Source: an uncultured marine group I thaumarchaeote
GTDB lineage: Archaea; Thermoproteota; Nitrososphaeria; Nitrososphaerales; Nitrosopumilaceae
Reading direction: 5' to 3'
Assembly (NCBI GenBank): GCA_902514095.1
Contig: CABXPS010000008.1
Span: forward strand, 1 to 34,208
Length of the DNA: 34,208 nucleotides
This document shows positions 16,614 through 24,156 of the stretch, one piece after another; within the stretch, counting starts at the first letter, position 1; each line of letters begins with the position of its first letter. The notes under the pieces are model-generated. The model had not been told where the DNA came from and did no database searches. It worked only from the letters and a program-made list of their open reading frames with translations. The translations under genes were made by a program, and so were the position numbers.

Positions 16614-17594
16614 CTATACACTTCGCCTAACTACAAAATCTAATAATGCTGTTAATTCTATTTTGGCAGTTCCTTTGTATTTTATTAGTGATTTTTCAGA
16701 TTTTTCAGCATATTTTAGAGCCTGATTTCTGACCTTTTCCTCGATACCTAAGGAACGAATTACTTCAACAGCCTTATTCAGATCCTTCTTTGAAATTTTA
16801 CTATTTCCAAATGCTTTTAGAATTATTTTTTTCTCGTTATTTTTTGCTAATTTTATTGCCATTAAAATTGGGAGTGATTTTTTACCTTCTCTTAAATCAT
16901 TTCCTACTGGTTTCTTTGTAACTTTAGGATCTCCCATAACTCCTATTAGATCATCAGTAATTTGAAATGCAATTCCTAAATTTCTTCCAAAACCTGAAAG
17001 ATTTGAAATATCTTTAGGTTTGTTTGTTGCACAAATTGCTCCCATTGCACATGATACATCAAATAATGCTGCTGTTTTTTTACCTATCATTGTAATGTAT
17101 TCTGCTTCTGTTGGAATCCTTTTTTCATCTGCCATTTTAATATCTAATAATTGACCTTCACAAACATCTACACAAGCTTTTGCAAGTCTAGATATTAGGT
17201 GTGTATTTGCATTTGGTGGTAATTTTGATTCTGAAATAATTTGAAATGCTTTTGAAAATAATACATCCCCTGCTAAAATTGCAATTGGCATACCAAATTT
17301 TTTATGTACTGTTGGAACACCATGACGCATTTCATCATTATCCATAATGTCATCGTGTACTAGAGTAAAGTTGTGCACCATTTCTACGGCACTTGCAGCA
17401 ATCATTGCAGTTGATGACTTGCCACCTAAAATTTGACAACTTCTAATTACCATGTATGGCCTAAGTCTTTTTCCACCGTTAACGATAAGATGTCCTGCTG
17501 CATCATAGAGTTTTTTTGGATTGCCCTTTAATTTTGAATTAAGATATTTATTTACAATTTTTGCATTATTTTCAATTTGTTTAGTTTTTTTCAT
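16614..17594 (-). CDS. geranylgeranyl diphosphate synthase (trans-polyprenyl synthase)
   Basis: Makes C20 diphosphate for archaeal ether lipids from IPP and DMAPP. The first aspartate-rich motif is DDIMDND (81-87) in LVHDDIMDNDE; the second is FQITDDLIGVMGD. GGKRLRP near residue 40 binds IPP. Phe76 and Thr77, at -5 and -4 before the first Asp pair, are the same combination I recall in Sulfolobus GGPP synthase and fit a C20 product. At 326 residues the length is typical. The start lies within the last 14 nt of idi, so translation is coupled. Confidence 0.94.
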   Translation of the reverse strand: MKKTKQIENNAKIVNKYLNSKLKGNPKKLYDAAGHLIVNGGKRLRPYMVIRSCQILGGKSSTAMIAASAVEMVHNFTLVHDDIMDNDEMRHGVPTVHKKFGMPIAILAGDVLFSKAFQIISESKLPPNANTHLISRLAKACVDVCEGQLLDIKMADEKRIPTEAEYITMIGKKTAALFDVSCAMGAICATNKPKDISNLSGFGRNLGIAFQITDDLIGVMGDPKVTKKPVGNDLREGKKSLPILMAIKLAKNNEKKIILKAFGNSKISKKDLNKAVEVIRSLGIEEKVRNQALKYAEKSEKSLIKYKGTAKIELTALLDFVVRRSV

Positions 17595-18231
17595 TTACTA
17601 ATCTCCACTTTTCTGTTGGAATATGGGTTTTAATTGCTTCTTGTAATCCTTCATGCACTTCACTATTCATCCATGAAGATAAGACATTTTCATATTTTTT
17701 GAGCATAGATTGGTCTGATTTTTCAAGTAATTCAAGTGCAATTAACATCCATGGACAATAAATTTGAGGATTTTTTTTAATTTCAGTAATTAGTTCTTTT
17801 GCTGAAATCCATTTTATTTCATCAATTTCTCCTTCTATTTCTTTTAACTCTGTATTTTTATCAATCACTCCAACTAGGGTACCACAAATTTCATTTTCAG
17901 ATCCTACATCTTTGTATGGTACATGATATTCAAATTTATGAAAATAATCTAATTTTTCTGAAATTCCCAATTCTTCAGGCATTCTTCTTTCTCCTGATGA
18001 AACATATCCTTCTGATTCTCTTGGATGGCTTGCAAATGTCCCATCCCAATCTCCTGGCCATAACATTTTTTCTTTTGCTCTTTTTGTTAGAACTAATCTT
18101 CCATCAATATCAAACAACAATGCAGTAAATGCTCTATGTAATTTTCCATTTGGTAAATGACATTTTACTTTCTCTTCGGTTCCAATTGGATTATCGTTTT
18201 CATCTACAAGTATTACTAATTCTTCAGGCAT
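17581..18231 (-). CDS. idi: type I isopentenyl-diphosphate isomerase homologue (Nudix), Cys67 replaced by Ala
   Basis: Expected to interconvert IPP and DMAPP. From memory it aligns without gaps to the first 90 residues of E. coli Idi: metal ligands H25, H32 and H69 are present, as are the Nudix-type RRMPEELGI segment with E87 and the ENE motif (E112, E114). Where E. coli has catalytic Cys67 (VCGHP) this protein has Ala67 (FASHP). The context in the mevalonate cluster, between ipk and the GGPP synthase, supports an isomerase role. Either a different residue supplies the acid/base, or the activity has changed. The 8-bp overlap with ipk and 14-bp overlap with ggpps show one operon. The length of 216 is slightly longer than E. 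coli Idi (182). Confidence 0.88.
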   Translation of the reverse strand: MPEELVILVDENDNPIGTEEKVKCHLPNGKLHRAFTALLFDIDGRLVLTKRAKEKMLWPGDWDGTFASHPRESEGYVSSGERRMPEELGISEKLDYFHKFEYHVPYKDVGSENEICGTLVGVIDKNTELKEIEGEIDEIKWISAKELITEIKKNPQIYCPWMLIALELLEKSDQSMLKKYENVLSSWMNSEVHEGLQEAIKTHIPTEKWRLVNEKN

Positions 18232-18976
18232 TTCTTTTTCCTCTAAACAATGTTCCTTTAAACTCTCTACTTTTAACAGCTGTTACAATTCTTTCAGGTT
18301 TTTTTCCATTAACAAAAAATACATTCATGCCCATCTTGGAAATCTTAATTGCTTCCTTTACTTTTCTAGTCATGCCTCCAGTTACATCCATTTTATTTTC
18401 TGACATTAATGGAATGTCTCCTTTTAATTCAGAAATTAATTTTTTTGATTTAAAATCAGAATACAATCCATCTTCATTTAATGCAAAAATAGTCAATCTT
18501 GGTTTTAGAACTTTTGCAAAATGAGTCATTATTTTATCTCCCGATAAGATGTATGTTTTATTTTGACCAAACCATAATGCGTCTCCATATGTGACTGGAA
18601 TTAAGCCTGATTTTGATATTTTTTCAACTTCTTTAATTTTATTTGAAATTGGTTTGTTACCTGACATAAAATCAGTTGGAGGTAAAGCATATGGAGTTAA
18701 TTTATTTTTTAATAACGAATCTAAAATAATTTTATTTAATTCAATCATTGAATTTTTAATAATTGAAACTCCTCTAATATTGTATTTTTTTTCTTTTGTA
18801 TGCATATCATATTTTACAGACCAATAATGTCCATATGATCCTCCTCCGTGAACAATTATTATTGGCTCGTTAATTTTTCTTAAACTCTTTGAAAGATTAT
18901 CGATGGTTTTTCTTCTAGCTGATAATGGTTTTTCTTTATTTGTAATGATTGATCCACCTAATTTTATTAGAATCAT
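18224..18976 (-). CDS. ipk: isopentenyl phosphate kinase
   Basis: Amino-acid-kinase-fold enzyme phosphorylating isopentenyl monophosphate to IPP in the archaeal alternative mevalonate route. Seen: the lysine and Gly loop IKLGGSIITNKE, the signature VHGGGSYGHYW, whose histidine after SYG is the IPK-specific residue, PVTYGDALW, LSGDKIMTHFAK, LNEDGLYSDF and DVTGGMTRKVKEA. The length of 250 is typical. It is part of the mvk-ipk-idi-ggpps block, with a 23-nt gap after mvk. Confidence 0.94.
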   Translation of the reverse strand: MILIKLGGSIITNKEKPLSARRKTIDNLSKSLRKINEPIIIVHGGGSYGHYWSVKYDMHTKEKKYNIRGVSIIKNSMIELNKIILDSLLKNKLTPYALPPTDFMSGNKPISNKIKEVEKISKSGLIPVTYGDALWFGQNKTYILSGDKIMTHFAKVLKPRLTIFALNEDGLYSDFKSKKLISELKGDIPLMSENKMDVTGGMTRKVKEAIKISKMGMNVFFVNGKKPERIVTAVKSREFKGTLFRGKRNA

Positions 18977-18999
18977 GTTCTAACAAATTATTTAGTCAA

Positions 19000-19941
19000 T
19001 TAAAAAGTATTCAGTCCTTTGAAATCAATTTCAACTGAAAAACATTCAAAGTTATTATCTTTGAATTCTTTTAAAGTATATTCTAAATTTGATTCATCTG
19101 TTATTGCAAAAATACATCCTCCGCCTCCTGAACCTGTTATCTTTGCTCCAAAGGACGTTTTTTGTCCTATTTCTATCATTTTTCTTAATTGATTATTTGA
19201 AATTCCGATAGTCTCTAAATATTTTTGATTTTGATTAATTTTTTCTCCTAATTTTATTGCATTATTTTCTTTTAACAATTTTAAAACATCTTCAACTAAT
19301 TCTAATTCTTGTTCTAACAATTTAGAAAATTCTTCCTTATTTTTAATTGTAAATGCCTTAACTTCTGAAACCATTGATTCAGTTGAATGTTCTATGTTTG
19401 AATTTGCAATAACTAATTGAAAATTAGGCTCATCTTCAATTTTTTTAAAACCTTGTTTCTTGTCATATTCCATAATTCCTCCATATACACATACAGTACA
19501 ATCTGCTCCTGATGTATTTTCAAAAATTGTTCTTTCAGCTTCTATTGCAAGTTCTAAAATTTCTTCTTTAGATATATCTCCAAATAATTTGAAAATTGCA
19601 GCAGCACCTGCAACACAACATGCTGATGATGAACCTAATCCTACTCCTAATGGGATTTCTGAATCAATTTTAATTTGTATGCCTGTGTTTTGATTTTTAA
19701 TTACTTTGTTCGCTAAATAATAAAATGGTTTTAATGGTGAATTAATTTCTGAAATTAATTTGTTGGGTTCTAAGATTAGATTATCTATTTCTGAATTAAT
19801 GAATATTTTTTTGTCAGTAGTTTTTTCTGCAGTAACTGTGACTCTTTTATTAATAGAACATAAAATTGCTTTTACACCATATACTACAAAATGTTCTCCA
19901 AATAGAATTACTTTTCCTGGAGCAGATGCTTTAGATTTCAA
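19000..19941 (-). CDS. mvk: mevalonate kinase
   Basis: GHMP kinase phosphorylating mevalonate, the first kinase of isoprenoid synthesis. Seen: SAPGKVILFGEHFVVYG at the N-terminus, the ATP-binding loop IPLGVGLGSSSACCVAGAA, the catalytic Asp in TSGADCTVCVYGG, and the C-terminal GHMP motif AKITGSGGGGCIFAI. The length of 313 is normal. It follows rps2 by 18 nt, the same order as in many other archaea (rpoN-eno-rps2-mvk). Confidence 0.96.
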   Translation of the reverse strand: MKSKASAPGKVILFGEHFVVYGVKAILCSINKRVTVTAEKTTDKKIFINSEIDNLILEPNKLISEINSPLKPFYYLANKVIKNQNTGIQIKIDSEIPLGVGLGSSSACCVAGAAAIFKLFGDISKEEILELAIEAERTIFENTSGADCTVCVYGGIMEYDKKQGFKKIEDEPNFQLVIANSNIEHSTESMVSEVKAFTIKNKEEFSKLLEQELELVEDVLKLLKENNAIKLGEKINQNQKYLETIGISNNQLRKMIEIGQKTSFGAKITGSGGGGCIFAITDESNLEYTLKEFKDNNFECFSVEIDFKGLNTF

Positions 19942-19959
19942 TTAAACACTTGAAATGGG

Positions 19960-20583
19960 TTATTCGATTTCCTCTTCAATCATTTTTGCTTCAAAATCAT
20001 CAATCTCATATTTCATTGATTCATTTTCTTTTAATTCTCCTTTTTCAATGAGAATTTGACGAACTAATAACCAGTAGATTGTTGCTAATGCTTTTCTTCC
20101 TCTGTTATTTGCTGGAATGATAATATCTAATTTTGATGTAATGTTATCTGTATTTGCAATTCCAATAACTGGAATTCCTGCATTAGTTGCTTCAATTAGT
20201 GCTTGTTCATCTACTTCAGGATCTGAAATAAGAACTATTTTTGGTTCAATATAATATGGTAGTGATGGATTTGTTAAAGTTCCTGGCATAAATCTTCCAA
20301 GAAGTTGTTTAGCTCCGGTCATTTCACAGAATTTTTCAATAGGTATTCCAGCATATTGTCTACCTGAACATACTATGATATTTTCTGCTCCAATTCTATT
20401 GATAAATTTAGCAGATGTGTTAATTTTATCTAGTGTCATATCGATATTTAACATGTAAAGTCCTTCGGGGCTTGCTTTTTCGATAAATTGTTTCATGAAT
20501 TTTGTCTTTACTTGTGTTCCAACTCTGATCCCAGTTGAAATAACTTTCTTTTTGATATCTATTGTTTCAGTTTGTTCACTCAT
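19960..20583 (-). CDS. rps2: 30S ribosomal protein uS2
   Basis: Small-subunit protein. Seen: GTQVKTKFMKQFI, RPEGLYMLNID-like SPEGLYMLNIDMTLDKI, IIVCSGRQYAGIPIEKF, GRFMPGTLTNPSL, PKIVLISDPEVDEQALIEA, GIPVIGIANTDN and NNRGRKALATIYWLLVRQIL, all typical of archaeal S2. The open frame extends upstream to 20646 inside eno, but the start that gives the normal MSEQTE-type N-terminus is ATG 20583, 7 nt after the eno stop. This yields 207 residues with an acidic tail. Confidence 0.96.
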   Translation of the reverse strand: MSEQTETIDIKKKVISTGIRVGTQVKTKFMKQFIEKASPEGLYMLNIDMTLDKINTSAKFINRIGAENIIVCSGRQYAGIPIEKFCEMTGAKQLLGRFMPGTLTNPSLPYYIEPKIVLISDPEVDEQALIEATNAGIPVIGIANTDNITSKLDIIIPANNRGRKALATIYWLLVRQILIEKGELKENESMKYEIDDFEAKMIEEEIE

Positions 20584-20590
20584 GACGATT

Positions 20591-21829
20591 TTAAATCTCC
20601 GCCATGCCACATATAAAATCATGCCCTGATAGACGCAATAATTCATTTAATTTTGCTACTCTTTCACCCCCTACTACGCCTACTTTGAGCATTTTTGACT
20701 TTGTTGCTATACCTATGTGTGAAATTTGAGAGTCTGTAGATTCTCCAGATCTATGTGATGTGATTAATTTGATATTGTTTTGATTTGCAACATTTGCAAA
20801 TTCAAGAGCATCATATAGACTGCCTGCTTGATTGACTTTTAAAATTGCAGCATTACATGCTTTTACATTAATTGCTTTTCTTAGAATATCTTTACTTGTA
20901 ACTGTCAAATCATCTCCTGTAACTAATGTATTTGGAAATTTTGCAGTTAACTCTGCCATATCCTCAAATGCTTCTTCATGAACTGCATCTTCTGCATAAA
21001 TTAATTTAAATTTATCAATGATATTTGCTGCAAAATCAATTTGTTCGCCTGTTGAATTTTCAAATCCAGCTCTATCGTACAAGTATTTTCCTTTTTCTTC
21101 ATTCCATTGTGTTGAAGATGCAAAATCTACTCCTAACGAAACTTCTTTACCTAAAGTAAATCCTAAATTTTCACAAGCTTTTACTGATACTTCTAATGCT
21201 TTTTGATTTTCTAATTTAGGTGCCCATCCACCTTCATCTCCTCTTCCGTTTGTAAAGTTAGGATCTTCTTTTTCTAAAACTTTACGTAATTCTTTGTGAA
21301 CTGCTAAATTTGTTTCAATTGCATCTTCAATAGTTTTTGAACCTGTTGCACAAATTAAAATTTCTTGAATATCTGGAGTTCCAGGTCCTGCATGTGCACC
21401 ACCACCTAAAATATTTCCTAATGGAAATGGACATTTAATATTTGATTCAGTTGATAGTGTTTTGAATAATGGTTGGTCTAGTGATTTTGATGCTGATTCC
21501 ATTGATGCAATCGTTACGGCAAATGCAAGTGCACCTCCAATTACTGAATAATTATTGGTATTGTCTAAACTTTTCAAAGTATCATGAATTGTTTTTAAAT
21601 CTGAGGAATCTAATCCTATGAATTTTTGAGAATTTTGTGTTAGTATTTTTAGACTTTCTTCTGGACCTCCATTTGGAAAACTAGTTGCTTCATATTTTCC
21701 TACACTTGCACCAGAAGGTGCACATACTCTTCCTAGAAATTTATTATCTGATTTTATGTCAACTTCAATTGTTTTACTGCCTCGACTATTGAATAATACA
21801 CGTCCTTCAATTGAAGTGATTTTAGACAA
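20591..21829 (-). CDS. eno: enolase (phosphopyruvate hydratase)
   Basis: Converts 2-phosphoglycerate to phosphoenolpyruvate. Seen: FNSRGSKTIEVDI, SGASVGKYEA, the metal and catalytic residues in GDEGGWAP, VDFASS, YAEDAV (usual EDP becomes EDA), TGDDLTVTS, LKVNQAGS (catalytic Lys), SHRSGESTDSQISH, and the final KVGVVGGERVAKLNELLR. In the last motif the usual RSER reads GGER. The length of 412 is normal. It starts 1 nt after the rpoN stop and precedes rps2; this order is an old archaeal cluster. Confidence 0.96.
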   Translation of the reverse strand: MSKITSIEGRVLFNSRGSKTIEVDIKSDNKFLGRVCAPSGASVGKYEATSFPNGGPEESLKILTQNSQKFIGLDSSDLKTIHDTLKSLDNTNNYSVIGGALAFAVTIASMESASKSLDQPLFKTLSTESNIKCPFPLGNILGGGAHAGPGTPDIQEILICATGSKTIEDAIETNLAVHKELRKVLEKEDPNFTNGRGDEGGWAPKLENQKALEVSVKACENLGFTLGKEVSLGVDFASSTQWNEEKGKYLYDRAGFENSTGEQIDFAANIIDKFKLIYAEDAVHEEAFEDMAELTAKFPNTLVTGDDLTVTSKDILRKAINVKACNAAILKVNQAGSLYDALEFANVANQNNIKLITSHRSGESTDSQISHIGIATKSKMLKVGVVGGERVAKLNELLRLSGHDFICGMAEI

Positions 21830-21830
21830 A

Positions 21831-22067
21831 TTAATCTAATTCAGATAAAACTTCTTGTTTTCTTTTATGAATTGATTCATAGAATGGGATTACTTGTTGA
21901 ATTGTTTCAGCAGTAGTCACAAGCATTCTTCTACAACAATATCTGTTAATTTTTAACTCATTTAGAATTTTTTCAGGATCCTCACCTATTTTGAGTTTAG
22001 TTTGATAACTATCATATTTGTCTGCAATTAAATTTCCGCACGTAAAACATCTAACTGGAATTAACAC
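21831..22067 (-). CDS. rpoN: DNA-directed RNA polymerase subunit N (Rpb10 homologue)
   Basis: Small zinc-binding subunit of archaeal RNA polymerase. The start is GTG 22067, giving the usual MLIPVRCFTCGN N-terminus; the frame stays open upstream to 22085, but those residues do not fit the family. Zinc ligands are C-x2-C in RCFTCG and the twin C-C of NRYCCRRML. The length of 78 is normal for this group. A TATA-like element 25 nt upstream on this strand predicts a leaderless mRNA. It is the first gene of the long rpoN-to-FAH run. Confidence 0.96.
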   Translation of the reverse strand: MLIPVRCFTCGNLIADKYDSYQTKLKIGEDPEKILNELKINRYCCRRMLVTTAETIQQVIPFYESIHKRKQEVLSELD

Positions 22068-22088
22068 GATGAAAAAAGTCGCCAAGGA

Positions 22089-22097
22089 TTATAAAAA
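22089..22097. promoter_or_regulatory. shared TATA element for rpoN (minus) and tRNA-Leu (plus)
   Basis: The segment ttataaaaa reads as a TATA box in both directions. Its core centre (about 22092.5) is 25.5 nt from the rpoN GTG at 22067 and 25.5 nt from the first base of tRNA-Leu at 22118. No other TATA-like sequence in the 50-nt gap has the right spacing for either gene. Confidence 0.6.
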
Positions 22098-22117
22098 CCA
22101 TACAAGGTTCTTTTATT

Positions 22118-22202
22118 GCGGATGTCGCCCAGCCTGGCCAAAGGCGCTAGCTTGAGGGGCTAGTCTCTTAGGAGTACGTGGGTTCAAATCCCATCATCCG
22201 CA
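22118..22202 (+). tRNA. tRNA-Leu (GAG anticodon)
   Basis: Acceptor gcggatg (22118-22124) pairs with catccgc (22195-22201). The anticodon stem is ctagc/gctag (22147-22151 with 22159-22163) and the loop ttgaggg gives anticodon GAG (22154-22156). A long variable arm (about 22164-22176) is that of a class II tRNA, as Leu requires, and the T loop ttcaaat is present. The discriminator is A22202 and CCA follows directly in the genome (22203-22205). The next bases are a T-run that may terminate transcription. Confidence 0.96.
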
Positions 22203-22216
22203 CCATTTTTTAAAAA

Positions 22217-22831
22217 TTATTTTTGTAGTTTTTCTAATGCTTTAATTAATTCTGTTCTTCTTTTTTCTTCTGTAATTGCAGATCTAACATCATCTACTAG
22301 AATTCTATTTACGTCAATTTTTCGTCTTGCTTCTTTTACAACTTTATCATATAATGAGAAAGTATAAAGCTGAAGATATAGGCCTTCCATAATTTCAAAA
22401 AATCTCATTGCTTCATCAATATCTCCTGTTCGCATTTCATCAAAAACTCTTCTTTTCAATTCTCCTACACAATCTAATAATCCTAAAACATATGATTCTG
22501 GCATTACTGCTAATTTTTTATCTGACGGAATATCTTTTTTTTCAACAACTGCAATTAGACATGCTGCTTCGACAAATTCTTGTTCTGGTGTAATCAAATA
22601 TCTTCTTAACTGACCTGTTGCCTTTTTTTTATATTTTTTTAATAATATATCAGCTTGTTTTAAATTATTTTTTGCAGTTACTAAATCTCCTTTATGAACT
22701 GCAATAATTGATTTACTACATAGGATAATTATTTCTCTAGTATTTTTTAGTAAAAATTCTCTTGAATCCTGAGTTGCAGCTAAAGATTTTGTAATTTTGT
22801 TTAATGATGGTTTAACATTTTTTAACGTCAT
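22217..22831 (-). CDS. archaeal translin-family protein
   Basis: A 204-residue all-helical protein of the translin superfamily (RNA/DNA-binding; the archaeal proteins have roles not well settled). Seen: KITKSLAATQDSREFLLKNTREIIILCSK as the first helices, QEFVEAACLIAVVE in the middle, GLLDCVGELKRRVFDEMRTGDID and the conserved C-terminal LYDKVVKEARRKIDVNR. Acidic clusters typical of the family's metal-dependent RNase members are present. The open frame continues upstream, but ATG 22831 fits the family and a TATA-like ggctttatcc (about 22853-22862) lies 26 nt away. Confidence 0.85.
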   Translation of the reverse strand: MTLKNVKPSLNKITKSLAATQDSREFLLKNTREIIILCSKSIIAVHKGDLVTAKNNLKQADILLKKYKKKATGQLRRYLITPEQEFVEAACLIAVVEKKDIPSDKKLAVMPESYVLGLLDCVGELKRRVFDEMRTGDIDEAMRFFEIMEGLYLQLYTFSLYDKVVKEARRKIDVNRILVDDVRSAITEEKRRTELIKALEKLQK

Positions 22832-22903
22832 GTTACAATATTCTGAAACTAGGATAAAGCCGTTTGCTAAACTTTTATTTTGGTAACTATTTTCATGTAA
22901 AAT
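22832..22903. promoter_or_regulatory. divergent promoter region between translin-family gene and nnr
   Basis: In 72 bp there are two separate TATA-like elements. The minus-strand ggctttatc (about 22854-22862) lies 26 nt before the translin-family ATG, and the plus-strand ttttatttt (22873-22881) lies 26 nt before the nnr ATG. Both spacings predict leaderless transcripts. Confidence 0.5.
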
Positions 22904-23551
22904 ATGGAAATAACTGTAGATCAAATGTATCAAATTGAAAATAAAGGTCATGATATGGGTTTTTTAAAAAAATTTATGATGGAAAATGCTGGAGCTGCAG
23001 CAGTAAGACGTTTAATTACTAAATTCGAAAATATAGCCTCAAAAAATGTTTTAGTTTTTGTCGGTTTGGGAAATAATGGTGGAGATGGTTTGGTAATGGC
23101 TAGACATTTAGCTGGCTATGGCTCAAATGTCACTGTTATGTTACTTGGTGATCCTGAAAAAATTAAAACTGATGAAAGTAATTGGAATTGGTCAATTTTA
23201 AAAAAAATGCCATCCATAAAATTAATGTCTGGTAATTCTTTGGATTTCAATTTTAAACCTGACATAATTATAGATGGAATTTTAGGTACTGGAATTACTG
23301 GTGAAATTAGAGAACCATATGCATCTGCAATTAATTATATCAATACAACTGATTGTTACAAATTTGCAGTAGACGTTCCATCTGGATTAGATCCTCAAAC
23401 AGGAAATACTGCTAATATTTTTACAAAATGTGACATGACAGTTACATTTCATAAAATGAAAGAAGGTATTCCAAAAAGAAAGGACTTAACTGGTGAACTC
23501 TATGCAGAAAAAATTGGAATCCCTGTTGAAGCTGAAGAAGGAATTCTATGA
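22904..23551 (+). CDS. nnr: NAD(P)H-hydrate epimerase (YjeF_N domain), stand-alone
   Basis: Repairs damaged NADHX/NADPHX by interconverting the R and S hydrates so the dehydratase can act on them. Seen: GLGNNGGDGLVMARHL, which binds the nucleotide, the catalytic-type IIDGILGTGITGEIREPY, VDVPSGLDPQTG, and TVTFHKMKEG near the C-terminus. The 215-residue protein has only this domain; the usual prokaryotic Nnr is fused to an ATP/ADP-dependent dehydratase domain, which is not in this window. It is the first of a coupled trio. Confidence 0.92.
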   Translation: MEITVDQMYQIENKGHDMGFLKKFMMENAGAAAVRRLITKFENIASKNVLVFVGLGNNGGDGLVMARHLAGYGSNVTVMLLGDPEKIKTDESNWNWSILKKMPSIKLMSGNSLDFNFKPDIIIDGILGTGITGEIREPYASAINYINTTDCYKFAVDVPSGLDPQTGNTANIFTKCDMTVTFHKMKEGIPKRKDLTGELYAEKIGIPVEAEEGIL

Positions 23552-24156
23552 TAGTACATCAAATTCCAGTAGGACCAATGCAGAATTTTTCTTACATTGT
23601 AGTTGATGAAGATACTCGTGAATCTATAATCATTGATCCTTCTTGGAATTTAATGGAATTAGAATTAATAATTAAAAATAATAATCTAAAAATAAAATAT
23701 ATTGTTAACACCCATTATCATGATGATCATACCAGAGGAAATCAAGAAATGGTAGATTCTACCAAAGCCCCTATCATTCAACATGAATCTTCAACATTGA
23801 AAAATGATATTATTGTAAAAGATGGTGATTTTATTGAATTTGGTAATTCAAAATTAAAAGTTCTTCATACTCCTGGACATTCTAATGATAGTATTTGTTT
23901 AGTAGGTGATGGAAATATTTTTTCAGGTGATACATTATTTGTTGGTAATTGTGGTAGGATTGATTTACCCGGAGGTAGTGCATCTAAACTTTATCATAGT
24001 CTTTTTGATGTACTTCATTCTTTAGATGATGATTTAGTATTATATCCAGGTCATAATTATGGTCCAACTGAAGTATCTACTATGGGAAAAGAAAAAATGA
24101 CTAATATGATAATGCAAAAACGAACTGAACAACAGTTTCTAGACATGATGGGTTAG
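23548..24156 (+). CDS. metallo-beta-lactamase fold hydrolase (glyoxalase II-like)
   Basis: A 202-residue binuclear metal hydrolase. The HxHxDH motif is in NTHYHDDHTRG (about residues 53-63), with later ligands in HTPGHSNDSI, FSGDTLFVG and LYPGHNYGPT. The shape is like hydroxyacylglutathione hydrolase or persulfide dioxygenase-type proteins, but archaea of this group do not make glutathione, so the thioester or other substrate is unknown. ATG overlaps the nnr stop by 4 bp, so it is translationally coupled. Confidence 0.88.
   Translation: MIVHQIPVGPMQNFSYIVVDEDTRESIIIDPSWNLMELELIIKNNNLKIKYIVNTHYHDDHTRGNQEMVDSTKAPIIQHESSTLKNDIIVKDGDFIEFGNSKLKVLHTPGHSNDSICLVGDGNIFSGDTLFVGNCGRIDLPGGSASKLYHSLFDVLHSLDDDLVLYPGHNYGPTEVSTMGKEKMTNMIMQKRTEQQFLDMMG

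Noticed and set aside
18129-18524. 131-residue plus-strand frame over idi/ipk
   Set aside because: Antisense to two recognised enzymes, with no domain of its own.
20584-20646. Longer N-terminus for uS2
   Set aside because: The added residues lie inside eno and do not match the S2 family; ATG 20583 gives the normal start.
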